Source: Butyrivibrio sp. (GTDB taxonomy: Bacteria > Bacillota > Clostridia > Lachnospirales > Lachnospiraceae). From it: DNA of 64,000 bases. Below the pieces are notes generated by a model. It worked only from the letters and a program-made list of their open reading frames with translations, was not told the DNA's origin and ran no database searches. The stretch lies in assembly GCA_017535785.1 (NCBI GenBank), contig JAFXTN010000008.1, positions 248,001 to 312,000 on the forward strand, given 5' to 3'. The stretch's first letter is position 1, and each line of letters opens with the position of its first letter. The translations under genes were made by a program, and so were the position numbers. Below are positions 44,989-53,837 of the stretch, in pieces.

Positions 44989-45828
44989 ATGTACGGAATA
45001 TTCAGAGAATGTTGGGTGACGCTGCGCCAGTACTTTGGCGGCTATGGCGAGCCCGCTGACAATTTCAGAGCGTATTTGTATATAGTTCTTTTGCTTGCGG
45101 CAGCCGTTTATATCACGGCCCGTGAGCGCAATGCGGCGAAGAAGCTTTTACTTGGCATCGCACCGATCGTGATCGTTTTGGGATTTCTTTTTCCCGTGAC
45201 GAGATGGGCGTACGTAAGCAAGATCGATCCGCCTATGGGAGAGACCTATTACAGGATCCTGTGGCTGATCCCGATGTATGTTGTCATCGCCTATGCGGTG
45301 TGTCTTCTGATATCTCGTGTAAAGAGATATAGGTTTAAGACTGTTATTGCGGTTGCGACGGTGCTTGTGATCGCGCTTTCAGGCTCGCTTGTCTATGTAA
45401 ATCAATATATGACCAGAGCCGAGAATATGTATCACATCCCGCAGTATGCTATAAATATCTGCGATGCGATAAAGCCCGCGGACGGCGAGGAACGTGTGAC
45501 GGCGGCTTTTCCGACGGAGCTTACTTATTTTGTGAGGCAGTACACTACGGATATAAATATGCCGTTCGGCAGAGATTATACGGACTGGACCGAGAATAAT
45601 TATTATCATGCGGTTTATGATGCAATGGAAAAGCCAGAAGTTATAAACGCAGATGAGCTTATAGCAGCGACGCGCGATCCGGAAGGAAACGGAAACACGG
45701 CGGTGAGCTGCAAGTATATCGTGCTGAAAGAAGACCGCAAGATCGACAAGGATCTTACGAGCCTTGGACTTAAGCTTGTCGGTACTATCGACGGCTACAA
45801 TATATACGAGGACCCGGAAGTGGAGTAA
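44989..45828 (+). CDS. membrane protein with soluble C-terminal domain (second half of the split pair?)
   Basis: 279 residues. MYGIFRECWVTLRQYFGGYG opens the protein, then three membrane segments, then about 130 extracytoplasmic residues (TAAFPTELTYFVRQYTTDI and CKYIVLKEDRK). The reading frame is offset from the previous gene (+2), and its own frame has a stop at 44971, so a single point error cannot be told from a true two-gene arrangement. TGAGG lies seven bases before the ATG. The pair probably forms one GT-C-type unit. Confidence 0.65.
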   Translation: MYGIFRECWVTLRQYFGGYGEPADNFRAYLYIVLLLAAAVYITARERNAAKKLLLGIAPIVIVLGFLFPVTRWAYVSKIDPPMGETYYRILWLIPMYVVIAYAVCLLISRVKRYRFKTVIAVATVLVIALSGSLVYVNQYMTRAENMYHIPQYAINICDAIKPADGEERVTAAFPTELTYFVRQYTTDINMPFGRDYTDWTENNYYHAVYDAMEKPEVINADELIAATRDPEGNGNTAVSCKYIVLKEDRKIDKDLTSLGLKLVGTIDGYNIYEDPEVE

Positions 45829-45844
45829 AGGGAGTGGACCTGAT

Positions 45845-46711
45845 TTGAAAACAGAAGTACAACAATACCTCGACAGAGTGCATGAGTCGGATTATGCGAT
45901 GCTCTCGGAGGTTGACAGAATATGCAGGAAATATGATATACAGTATTATCTTCACGGCGGCACGATGCTCGGCGCTGTGAGGCACGAGGACTTCATCCCG
46001 TGGGATGACGACGTGGACATTTTATTCTTAAGAGAAGACTACGAGAAGTTTTTGGAAGTTTATGAAAAAGAGGCGGATCCTCGCTTTAAGCTTTTGAGGT
46101 TCGAGCAGTATCCGCAGTTCTTTGACTTTATCACCAAGATAGCGGACAGTGAGCTTACCTACGAGGAGACGACTTTTGGGGCGGAGGATTTCTACGATCA
46201 CAGATATTCACACCCGACACTCGATCTTTTCGTGTTTGATAAAGAGGCTGATAACCACAAGTGGCAGCTGATCAGGATGAAGCTTTTGTATGCGCTTGCG
46301 ATGGGACACAGGCCTTACGTTCATTACAGCAAGTTTAGCGGCGCGATGAAGGCGGTTTCCTTCGTGCTCACTACGATCGGAAAGCTTGTGCCTTTTAAAA
46401 CGATCGCGCGTAAGTACATGATGCTTCAGACACTTGGCGGCGTAGCAAAGCGCGCTGTGCAGAGCGGCAGTGAGCCTGCGGATGAGACGACTCTTTTTAT
46501 CTCTAATGAGCAGCCGGATCCCAGGTACTGGGGACTTGATTTCGATGCGGAGCATCTGATCTACGGACCTGATACAGCTAAGATCCGAGACAAGGAGTTC
46601 CCTATCCCCAAGCACCACGACAGGTGGCTTAAGAAGACTTATGGCGACTATATGAGTCTTCCACCGGAGGACAAGCGCGTTCCGATGCATGTGAACGTGA
46701 TAAAGGAGTAA
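45845..46711 (+). CDS. LicD family phosphotransferase
   Basis: About 289 residues. YYLHGGTMLGAVRHEDFIPW with DDDVDI is the LicD signature. The family moves phosphocholine or phosphoalditol (ribitol phosphate in fukutin-type relatives) from a CDP donor to glycan. TTG at 45845 is preferred, with GGGAG upstream; the frame is open to 45764 but that start would lie inside the previous gene. The next gene makes a CDP-alditol or CDP-ME-like product, a fitting donor supply. Confidence 0.85.
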   Translation: MKTEVQQYLDRVHESDYAMLSEVDRICRKYDIQYYLHGGTMLGAVRHEDFIPWDDDVDILFLREDYEKFLEVYEKEADPRFKLLRFEQYPQFFDFITKIADSELTYEETTFGAEDFYDHRYSHPTLDLFVFDKEADNHKWQLIRMKLLYALAMGHRPYVHYSKFSGAMKAVSFVLTTIGKLVPFKTIARKYMMLQTLGGVAKRAVQSGSEPADETTLFISNEQPDPRYWGLDFDAEHLIYGPDTAKIRDKEFPIPKHHDRWLKKTYGDYMSLPPEDKRVPMHVNVIKE

Positions 46712-46722
46712 CGTGGCGAGAA

Positions 46723-46758
46723 AGAATTACGCAGTGCGGACAGAATTACGCGGCGCGG
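46723..46758 (+). repeat. two imperfect 17-bp direct repeats
   Basis: AGAATTACGCAGTGCGG and AGAATTACGCGGCGCGG, 19 bases apart, in the short gap before the cytidylyltransferase gene. They are probably a local duplication. Confidence 0.6.
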
Positions 46759-46794
46759 CTAAGTAAATCAGCGCGGCGACAAGGAGTGATTTTT

Positions 46795-47508
46795 ATGAAG
46801 ACAATAGCACTTATAATTGCGGGCGGAACCGGCGAGAGAATGCATCAGGATATTCCGAAGCAGTTCCTTACGGTAAACGAAAAGCCCGTGATCGTGTATA
46901 CGCTCGAGGCGTTCCAGAACCATCCCGAGATCGATTCGATCGCGGTTGTTTGCGTCGATGGTTGGGAGCAGATGCTTAGAGCTTACGCAAGACAGTTTAA
47001 TATAGACAAGTTAGACATCGTGGTACCCGGCGGCGAAAACGGCCAGGGCTCAATAAGAAACGGTGTTTATGAGCTTGAAAAGCACTTTGATAAAGACGAC
47101 ATCGTGCTCATTCACGACGCGATCCGTCCCATGGTCTCTGCTGAGATCATTTCTGATTGTCTTATGAAGACTAAGCAGTTTGGAAATGCGATCACATCGA
47201 TCCCCTGCGCGGAGGCTATGCTCACAACTTCAAACGGCGAGGACAGCGAGGAGACTTATCCAAGAGACAACCTTAAGAGAACTCAGACTCCGCAGGGCTT
47301 TAAGCTCGGCGAGATCTGCGACCTTCACAGAGAAGCACTCGAAAAGGGCATCACTAGCTCTGTTGCTTCCTGCACGCTTATGATCGAGCTCGGTCGCAAG
47401 GTCTTTTTCTCACAGGGATCTGAAAAGAACATCAAACTCACAACGGTAGATGATATCGATATTTTCAAGGCGCTTCTTATCAGCAAGAGAAGTGAATGGT
47501 TAAAATAA
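46795..47508 (+). CDS. IspD/TarI-like cytidylyltransferase
   Basis: 237 residues. IIAGGTGERMHQDIPKQFL is the nucleotidyltransferase loop, HDAIRPMVSAEI and RTQTPQGFKL are shared by IspD (2-C-methylerythritol-4-phosphate) and TarI (ribitol-5-phosphate) enzymes. AAGGAG lies eight bases before ATG 46795; GTG 46786 is in frame. Placement between LicD and MBOAT genes favours CDP-ribitol synthesis over isoprenoid synthesis, but a housekeeping IspD cannot be excluded. No TarJ-type reductase is adjacent. Confidence 0.8.
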   Translation: MKTIALIIAGGTGERMHQDIPKQFLTVNEKPVIVYTLEAFQNHPEIDSIAVVCVDGWEQMLRAYARQFNIDKLDIVVPGGENGQGSIRNGVYELEKHFDKDDIVLIHDAIRPMVSAEIISDCLMKTKQFGNAITSIPCAEAMLTTSNGEDSEETYPRDNLKRTQTPQGFKLGEICDLHREALEKGITSSVASCTLMIELGRKVFFSQGSEKNIKLTTVDDIDIFKALLISKRSEWLK

Positions 47509-47509
47509 C

Positions 47510-49027
47510 ATGTTATTCAATTCGTATGGATTTGTGATGCTTTTTTTGCCAATCTTCATACTTGGTTTTGGATTGCTAAGGCGGGCTCTTTCGGATCATG
47601 AAAACAGGTCAAAAGAGCTTGCTCTTGATATATGGATCATCGCGGGATCTTTGGTTTTCTACGGTCTGTTCGGCCTTAGAAATCTATTTGTCCTGCTTGT
47701 CAGTATCTTGTGGAACGCGGCGATCGTTCGCGCGCTCACAGGCAAGAGGGCTCAGGAAAAAGAGCCTGCGTATAAAAGAAATATTCTGATGATAGGGGTC
47801 ACGGTTGACGCCCTTCTTCTTTTGGCGTGCAAGTTTACGGGTGTGTTCTTCCCGGTCGCCATCAGCTTTTACACCTTCAATCAGATAGCGTTTATTGTGG
47901 ATGTGTACAGAGGCGAAGCCGAATTTGACGGCGACTTTCTCACATATCTTTCGTACATTCTCTTTTTCCCAAAGCTCCTTCAGGGACCGCTCATGCCTTA
48001 CAAAAAGTTTGTTGAAGAGCAAAAGAAATCCTTCGAAGCTAAGACTGACTGGGAAAATGTGATGCGTGCGATGCTTCTTTTGTCCATGGGCCTTTTTAAG
48101 AAAGTAATTCTTGCGGATACCTTCGGAAAGGCAGTTAACTACGGCTTTTCAAACATCGCTGTGCTCGGACGTTTGGAAGCGATCCTGTCAGCATTCTTTT
48201 ATTCATTCCAGCTTTATTTTGATTTTAGCGGCTACTGCGACGTTGCGACGGCGGTATGCATGCTGATGGGCTTTGAGCTTGTCGTGAATTTCAATTCGCC
48301 TTACAAGTCAGTGAACATCATGGATTTCTGGAAAAGATGGCACATCACGCTCACGGACTTTTTTACAAAGTACATTTACATTCCGCTCGGCGGTAACAGA
48401 AAAGGTGCGGTCCGCACGTACGTAAACATTCTGATCGTGTTCCTTGTGAGTGGCATCTGGCACGGGACCGGCTGGACGTTCATAGTATGGGGGCTCATGC
48501 ACGGCGTGATGAACGTCATCACACGCGCAGTGAAGAAGGCGCGCGATGCAAAGGCCGCAAAGGCCGGCGCGGAGCAGAACGTCGGCGAGAATGCGAATGG
48601 CGACGTGATTCGAACACGTGGCGGCGTGGCGCATGCGGCGGCTGTTCTTCTGAACTTCCTGTACGTGACGGCTGCGTGGGTGTTCTTTAGGGCGGCGAGT
48701 GTGAAGGATGCGATCGGCCTTTTCGGGCGCATGATCTTAGGTGGCGTGAGACCTTTCTACAGCACCTTTGCGGACGGCTTTAATCTTGATGAGATCTGGT
48801 ATTTCATCAAGGTCACGCCTCTTATGAAGCTTAGTTTTTCGTGGGATATATGTTTATGGCTTTTCACGGCGTTTGCGGTGATCATCATTTTCTTTTGCCC
48901 AAATGCTATTGAATATACTAAGAAGTGCAAGATCGGAGTCCGCACGACGCTCCTTACGGCGTTTCTGCTGTTCTGGTGCGTGCTGAGTTTCGGCGGCGTT
49001 GCGACTTATCTTTATATGAATTTCTGA
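47510..49027 (+). CDS. MBOAT O-acyltransferase (AlgI-like), second of the pair type
   Basis: 505 residues. FWKRWHITLTDFFTKYIYI, PLGGNRKG and SGIWHGTGWTF with His318 are present. It differs from the copy at 40217 by a charged insert of about 25 residues rich in Ala, Lys and Asn (KKARDAKAAKAG) near residue 345, coded by GC-rich DNA. It starts one base after the cytidylyltransferase stop with a poor ribosome site, so translation is coupled. An SGNH partner follows. Confidence 0.9.
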   Translation: MLFNSYGFVMLFLPIFILGFGLLRRALSDHENRSKELALDIWIIAGSLVFYGLFGLRNLFVLLVSILWNAAIVRALTGKRAQEKEPAYKRNILMIGVTVDALLLLACKFTGVFFPVAISFYTFNQIAFIVDVYRGEAEFDGDFLTYLSYILFFPKLLQGPLMPYKKFVEEQKKSFEAKTDWENVMRAMLLLSMGLFKKVILADTFGKAVNYGFSNIAVLGRLEAILSAFFYSFQLYFDFSGYCDVATAVCMLMGFELVVNFNSPYKSVNIMDFWKRWHITLTDFFTKYIYIPLGGNRKGAVRTYVNILIVFLVSGIWHGTGWTFIVWGLMHGVMNVITRAVKKARDAKAAKAGAEQNVGENANGDVIRTRGGVAHAAAVLLNFLYVTAAWVFFRAASVKDAIGLFGRMILGGVRPFYSTFADGFNLDEIWYFIKVTPLMKLSFSWDICLWLFTAFAVIIIFFCPNAIEYTKKCKIGVRTTLLTAFLLFWCVLSFGGVATYLYMNF

Positions 49028-49088
49028 GAAATGTCGTGCGGATCTGCGCATTTAGGTGTTACAAAGAATCTTTTTATCGAGGTTACGG

Positions 49089-50159
49089 ATGAAGAAGTAT
49101 AGGAATCTTTTCATCAGTTTAATAGCGATCTTATTGGCTTTGACGGTGGCGGTGACGGCACTTGTTGTTTACGTGGATCCGTTTTTTCACTACCATGCGC
49201 CGCTCAAGGGCTTTCCTTACATCGTCGACAATCAGCTTAGCCAGAATCCGGGCATGGCAAAGAACATGCTCTATGATTCATGCATAATCGGCTCTTCGAT
49301 GACGGTTAATTTTGATACGGATGATTTTAAGGAACTTCTTGGAAGGGATACCGCTAAGCTCAGCTACAGCGGGGCTTATCCCAAGGACGATAACAATATT
49401 TTATCGATCGTTTTTGACAAAGATACGTACGCAAGGAAAAACCGCGACATGAAGGCGGTGTTCATCGCGGCGGACATTCCGACTATGACGGCGGATGTGG
49501 ATGAGATCAAGTATCCGCTTCCAGAGTATCTTTACGACGACAATTATCTCAACGATGTTGAGTATGTGCTCAACAAGGATGTTTTGTTTGAATATATCTT
49601 AAAGCCGATGATCCAGGGCAAGGGCTCGGATCTTTCGGAGATCTACTTTAGCTGGTGGACGCCCGATTATTACAATATCCAGTGGGTAATGCACAACTAC
49701 GAAAAGCCGGAGGCTGTGGCTGAGAGCGCATCCGAGGACTCTTTTATCCCGGCGACGGAGCGCAACCTTGAGGCAAATATCTTGCCGTTTGTTGAGGCCA
49801 ATCCCGATACGGAGTTCTATTTCTTTTTCCCGCCCTACAGCATTCTTTATTTGAACAATGTGCTGTGCGAGAACACGTACGAGGCGACGATGAACCAGTA
49901 CAGGTACGTTGCGAAGCGGCTTTTGGAATATGATAATGTGCGCCTGTTTTATTTTCAGAACATTGACGAGGTGCTGGACCTCAACAACTACGCGGATTAC
50001 TCGCATTACAAGCCCGAGATCAACAGATTTATGGTAGAATGCTTTAAGAGCGGCGAGCACGAGATCCACTCAGAAGATGAGATGGCAAAAGAGCTGTCGA
50101 AGATGGACGAGATGGTGCGCGACTTTGATTTCGAGGCGCTCTTCTCGAAGGAGTGGTGA
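49089..50159 (+). CDS. membrane-anchored SGNH-like protein (AlgJ/DltD type)
   Basis: 356 residues with one N-terminal membrane segment (about 8-30) and VYVDPFFHYHAPLKG after it. CIIGSSMTVNFD has the nucleophile (S69/S70); the end of the domain has NYADYSHYKPEIN with the Asp-His-type pair. DltD and related proteins have this build. It follows the MBOAT gene by 61 bases, giving a second acyl-transfer pair. ATG 49089 has GAGG upstream; GTG 49056 is in frame. Confidence 0.8.
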   Translation: MKKYRNLFISLIAILLALTVAVTALVVYVDPFFHYHAPLKGFPYIVDNQLSQNPGMAKNMLYDSCIIGSSMTVNFDTDDFKELLGRDTAKLSYSGAYPKDDNNILSIVFDKDTYARKNRDMKAVFIAADIPTMTADVDEIKYPLPEYLYDDNYLNDVEYVLNKDVLFEYILKPMIQGKGSDLSEIYFSWWTPDYYNIQWVMHNYEKPEAVAESASEDSFIPATERNLEANILPFVEANPDTEFYFFFPPYSILYLNNVLCENTYEATMNQYRYVAKRLLEYDNVRLFYFQNIDEVLDLNNYADYSHYKPEINRFMVECFKSGEHEIHSEDEMAKELSKMDEMVRDFDFEALFSKEW

Positions 50160-50199
50160 GCGCCGCGGTGGGGCTGAGGCTGCTCGATTTGTGGCAGGA

Positions 50200-50500
50200 G
50201 ACTGCTACTATTGAAGATTTGCGGATATAGGCAGTTGATTTCTGGGGCGAGAGACTGCTACTTTTGGAGATTTGTGGATATAGGCAGTTGATTTCTGAGG
50301 CGAGAGACTGCTACTTTTGGAGATTTGTGGATATAAGCAGTTGATTTCTGAAGTGAGAGACTGCTACTATTGAAGATTTGCGGATATAGGCAGATAATCA
50401 CAGTGAAAAACAACTGCTACTTTCGAAGAATTGCAAATATAGGCAGATAAACCCCGAAAAAAACATCTGCCGGAAATACGATTTGCAAAATCTAGCAGTA
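50200..50500 (+). repeat. 53-bp tandem repeat array, about 5-6 copies
   Basis: ACTGCTACT begins units at 50201, 50254, 50307, 50360 and 50413, exactly 53 bases apart. A sixth, decayed unit starts near 50466. Each unit contains ACTGCTA and later TAGGCAGT, so single units can fold as hairpins. The units drift gradually toward the 3' end. There are no distinct spacers and no reading frame, so it is neither CRISPR nor coding. Confidence 0.9.
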
Positions 50501-50509
50501 ATAATAGGT

Positions 50510-52033
50510 ATGAAACAGATGAATTTAGAAAAGACAAAGAAAATTGCATCACGGGCATTGCTGATATTATCAGTACTGGCGCTGATTGTCATGATTGGCA
50601 CGGTGCTGGTGACTTCGCTGTACACGGTGCCGATATCGGATGATTACTGGTACGCGAGGACCGGCATAGGCGCAAAGGGGCTGTGGCACAGGCTTATCGT
50701 TGCGGTGCAATTTTCATATGAGATATATGTGCATCACCAGGGAACATACTTCACGTCGTTCATCGGCTCGCTGTTTAACCCGCTTATTCACGGCGGTTTC
50801 CCGAAGCTGAGAGTGGTCATGTTCATCAATGCTGTGATGGCTTTTGCATCGATTTTATCATTTGTATATGTTGCTCTTGGCAAGTTAAAAGTAAAGTCGG
50901 CCACCGCAAAGGTGTTCATTCTTGCGGCCGCAACCTTCGTAATTACAGGCTTTGACGCCTTTCAGGAGATATTCTACTGGTTCGTTGGCGCGTGCGTTTA
51001 CGGCTTCCCAATGTCACTTGGGATGTTTGCGGTGACGCTCCTGCTTCTTGCAAACGGCCGCGGAACCGCGCATACACCGGAACTCGACGCCTCAACATCA
51101 GAAGGCAAAGTAGCCGCGGCATCCAAGACCAAGCTCCTCTATATCTTATCCGCGATACTTGGTTTCTGCGCGGTCGGAGCTTCGCTTGCGATCACGGGAA
51201 CGGTGTGCTGGATTGTGCTCAGCATTGTTGTGTTCTACGCTATTAAAGATAAGAAACTTGATAGAAAAAACATTTCGGTATTTCTTGCTTGCTTTGGCGG
51301 AGCGTTGATAAATGCGGCGGCGCCGGGCAATTTCATTCGTCTGGATCTTGAAAGCGGCGAGTCATTTACACTTGTCGACGGAATCAGCAATACATGGGGC
51401 TATTTCATCTACGCGCTTAAATGGCTCTTTTTAAATAAAAACTACGGATGCGTATTTCTTGCGCTGATCATCACGGGATTTGTGGTGTTGGGCAATCGCA
51501 AGATCGCACGTGAATACGTGATACTTTCCGTAATGCTTTTGTTTACACCGTTTGTCACTGTTTTTCCGGTGCTTATGGGATACGGTGTAGGATGGATGCC
51601 GAACAGATGCTTCTACATCCTGATCGTTGTCATGGATTTCGCTTTTGGAAACCTTGCGCTTGCGGTGGGAGCTCTTTTGTCTGATATATTAAAAGAGAAC
51701 TTCAAGAAGCCTGCGCTTATCGCGTTAGCCGCAGTTTTACTTGTTTTATTCGCTGCAACGCCGTATAACATAAGAGAGTACATTTTCCTAAAGATGGACA
51801 AGCAGCTTGTCATGGGAGAGTTCCAAGAAAACTATAAGAATACAAAGGCTATGCTTGATGGATTTGCGGATATGGAGGGAGAGGACGTTGAGGTCGATGT
51901 GCCGCTTCATCCCGAGGAAGTCAGGAATTTCTATTGCTTTTATCTGACGGAAGATCCGACAAGTGATTTTAACAAAGACATTGCCAAGGCCTACGGGCTT
52001 AATTCAATCGTGAATATAAGGAAGGAGGACTGA
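50510..52033 (+). CDS. polytopic membrane protein, GT-C-like (DUF6056-like)
   Basis: 507 residues with about eleven membrane segments and a C-terminal soluble end. PISDDYWYARTG in the first outer loop carries the Asp pair typical of GT-C sugar transferases that use polyprenyl-phosphate donors. FQEIFYWFVGACVYGFP and MGYGVGWMPNRCFYIL follow. ATG 50510 is used; ATG 50519 is also possible. It lies inside the decayed end of the 53-bp repeat array. The next gene, an SGNH-like protein, is two bases away. Confidence 0.7.
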   Translation: MKQMNLEKTKKIASRALLILSVLALIVMIGTVLVTSLYTVPISDDYWYARTGIGAKGLWHRLIVAVQFSYEIYVHHQGTYFTSFIGSLFNPLIHGGFPKLRVVMFINAVMAFASILSFVYVALGKLKVKSATAKVFILAAATFVITGFDAFQEIFYWFVGACVYGFPMSLGMFAVTLLLLANGRGTAHTPELDASTSEGKVAAASKTKLLYILSAILGFCAVGASLAITGTVCWIVLSIVVFYAIKDKKLDRKNISVFLACFGGALINAAAPGNFIRLDLESGESFTLVDGISNTWGYFIYALKWLFLNKNYGCVFLALIITGFVVLGNRKIAREYVILSVMLLFTPFVTVFPVLMGYGVGWMPNRCFYILIVVMDFAFGNLALAVGALLSDILKENFKKPALIALAAVLLVLFAATPYNIREYIFLKMDKQLVMGEFQENYKNTKAMLDGFADMEGEDVEVDVPLHPEEVRNFYCFYLTEDPTSDFNKDIAKAYGLNSIVNIRKED

Positions 52034-52035
52034 TC

Positions 52036-53046
52036 ATGGGAGATAATGAAATGAGAGATCCGAACGTAGAAAATATGGGAAATGAGGAGAGGAAGATCCC
52101 GATCTGGGCGCATCTTATCGCGCTCGGTGTAATAGTTGCAGTGGTTGTTTGTTCTGCGATCGCACTTTTGAAGTGGAATAACGGAACAGTGAAAGTTGAA
52201 GGAGATGCAGATGGGGACTATGAGGTAGAGGTCCTTGACCAGATTTTTCTTTTGCCCGAGGATAAGAAGGCGGGTCATACATATGACGAGGAGGAGACGA
52301 TCCTCATGCTCGGAAATGACGCGCTTACTTACGACATGAAGGAGTCGGGATTTGCGGGGCAGGTTTCTGAGAAGCTTGGCGCGACATGCATAAATGCAGG
52401 CTTCCCGGCATCTACTGTGGCTTGCAAGAACAAGGACTACAGCGATGAATATCCACTTGATGCCTTCAGTTTCTATAACGTTGCGAAGGCTATAAGCACC
52501 GGAGATTACTCGCAGCTTCTTTCTTCAGCGGAGAAATTTGAGGATTCGACTTACGATAAGAGCGCAGAGACACTTGCTGCTGTTGATTTTGAGAAGGTAG
52601 ATACGCTTGTAATTTTCTACAATGCGCAGGATTACTTGAACGGCAGGATTGGTCTTAATCCCGACGACAAGGGAGATGTCATCACTTACAGCGGTGCGCT
52701 TAATTCAGGAATAAAGCTCATTCAGGAGAAGTATCCTTACATAAGGATCGTGTGCATGTCGTTCCCGATGTGCTATGCGTATGATTCTAGCGGAGCGCTT
52801 GTGAGCGGCGACAGAGTTGACTTTGGAAACGGTAAGCTCACGACTTATCTTCAGTTTATGATGGATAATTCCGGCGAGACGGGAGTTTCTTTTGTCGACA
52901 ATTATTACGGAACAATCCATGAGGACAACAGCTCACAGTGGCTTCTTGACAACGTTCACGTCAACGCGGCCTGCAACGAGCATATGGCGCAGCACTTTAT
53001 AAACGCTATCTATCCTGATAGCGAGGCTGCTGAGAAAAACGACTAA
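52036..53046 (+). CDS. membrane-anchored SGNH-like protein lacking the nucleophile
   Basis: 336 residues, membrane segment about 24-46, then an SGNH-like domain. The first block is LMLGNDAL (G93, N94, D95), where GDS is expected, so Ser is replaced by Asp. The last block, DNVHVNAAC, keeps D305 and H308. The protein may be an inactive binding protein, or may use another residue. It is translationally linked to the GT-C-like gene before it. A hairpin (ACTAAGC/GCTTAGT) covers the stop. Confidence 0.75.
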   Translation: MGDNEMRDPNVENMGNEERKIPIWAHLIALGVIVAVVVCSAIALLKWNNGTVKVEGDADGDYEVEVLDQIFLLPEDKKAGHTYDEEETILMLGNDALTYDMKESGFAGQVSEKLGATCINAGFPASTVACKNKDYSDEYPLDAFSFYNVAKAISTGDYSQLLSSAEKFEDSTYDKSAETLAAVDFEKVDTLVIFYNAQDYLNGRIGLNPDDKGDVITYSGALNSGIKLIQEKYPYIRIVCMSFPMCYAYDSSGALVSGDRVDFGNGKLTTYLQFMMDNSGETGVSFVDNYYGTIHEDNSSQWLLDNVHVNAACNEHMAQHFINAIYPDSEAAEKND

Positions 53047-53105
53047 GCCGGGGCTTAGTAATATTTGGTAAAAAGAGCCGGCGCCTTTAGCCGGGAGGAA
53101 TTATT

Positions 53106-53477
53106 ATGAAAAAGAAAATCGGTATTGTGGACATTTTGCAGATCCAGAGCGCGGTGGTTGTCTATTCGCTTTCGACGGTTGCCGCTAATCTGGCGTCCAA
53201 GCAGGCTTTTTTGTCTTGGAAATACATAATGTTTTTTGGCTTGGAATTTGCGATCTTGGGCATTTATGCCATCGTCTGGCAGCAGATGATAAAGAAATTC
53301 CAGCTTTCAATCGCGTATGCAAATAAGGCGCTGACCCTCATGTGGTCTATGCTTTGGAACTTTGTGATCTTCAGTCAGGGCATCACGCCGTGGAAGGTCG
53401 TCGGCGTCGTGATTGTTGTGATCGGCGTTATTGTCATGAATCTGAGCAATGAGGAGGGAAAAGAAAATGATAAATAA
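53106..53477 (+). CDS. small multidrug-resistance-fold membrane protein (ArnE/F-like)
   Basis: 123 residues, four membrane segments, with LASKQAF and ALTLMWSMLWNFVIF like the EamA/SMR fold. It overlaps the next small gene of the same fold by 11 bases. Two short SMR-type proteins in tandem match ArnE and ArnF, which flip undecaprenyl-phosphate-linked aminoarabinose. Here they may flip the lipid-linked sugar made by the GtrB-like enzyme. GGGAGG precedes the ATG. Confidence 0.75.
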   Translation: MKKKIGIVDILQIQSAVVVYSLSTVAANLASKQAFLSWKYIMFFGLEFAILGIYAIVWQQMIKKFQLSIAYANKALTLMWSMLWNFVIFSQGITPWKVVGVVIVVIGVIVMNLSNEEGKENDK

Positions 53478-53811
53478 GTTCTTTTTCCTGATGCTGCTTG
53501 CAGAGCTCATTGCATCAACATCGCAGGTTTTACTTAAAAAGAGTGCGGAGAAAAATTATCCGAACATTATCCGGGAGTATCTGAACGCGCTTGTTATAGG
53601 CGGCTATTCGCTGCTTGTGCTTTCTATGGTGATCTCGATTTTTTGCTACGATGGGCTTGGTTACATGGGAGTTGTTGTCATGGAGCCTGTCGGATACATC
53701 ATCGTGATGATCATGTCGAGGCTGTTCTTTGGGGAAAAGGTCAGCCGGAGAAAGCTTCTCGGAGTAGCGCTGATCCTCAGCGGAATTGTTATATTTAACG
53801 TACTTGGGTGA
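53467..53811 (+). CDS. small multidrug-resistance-fold membrane protein (ArnE/F-like partner)
   Basis: 114 residues, four membrane segments, with QVLLKKSAEKN after the first and MEPVGYIIVMIMSRLFFGEKVS near the third, the usual EamA/SMR pattern. ATG 53467 has GGAGG upstream, inside the end of the first SMR gene. The two are likely a heterodimer. Confidence 0.78.
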   Translation: MINKFFFLMLLAELIASTSQVLLKKSAEKNYPNIIREYLNALVIGGYSLLVLSMVISIFCYDGLGYMGVVVMEPVGYIIVMIMSRLFFGEKVSRRKLLGVALILSGIVIFNVLG

Positions 53812-53837
53812 GATATGGGGGCTATTGGAGGCTTAAT

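Noticed and set aside
50200-50500. CRISPR array
   Set aside because: The full 53-bp period is repeated, including what would be spacers; there are no unique spacers and no cas genes.
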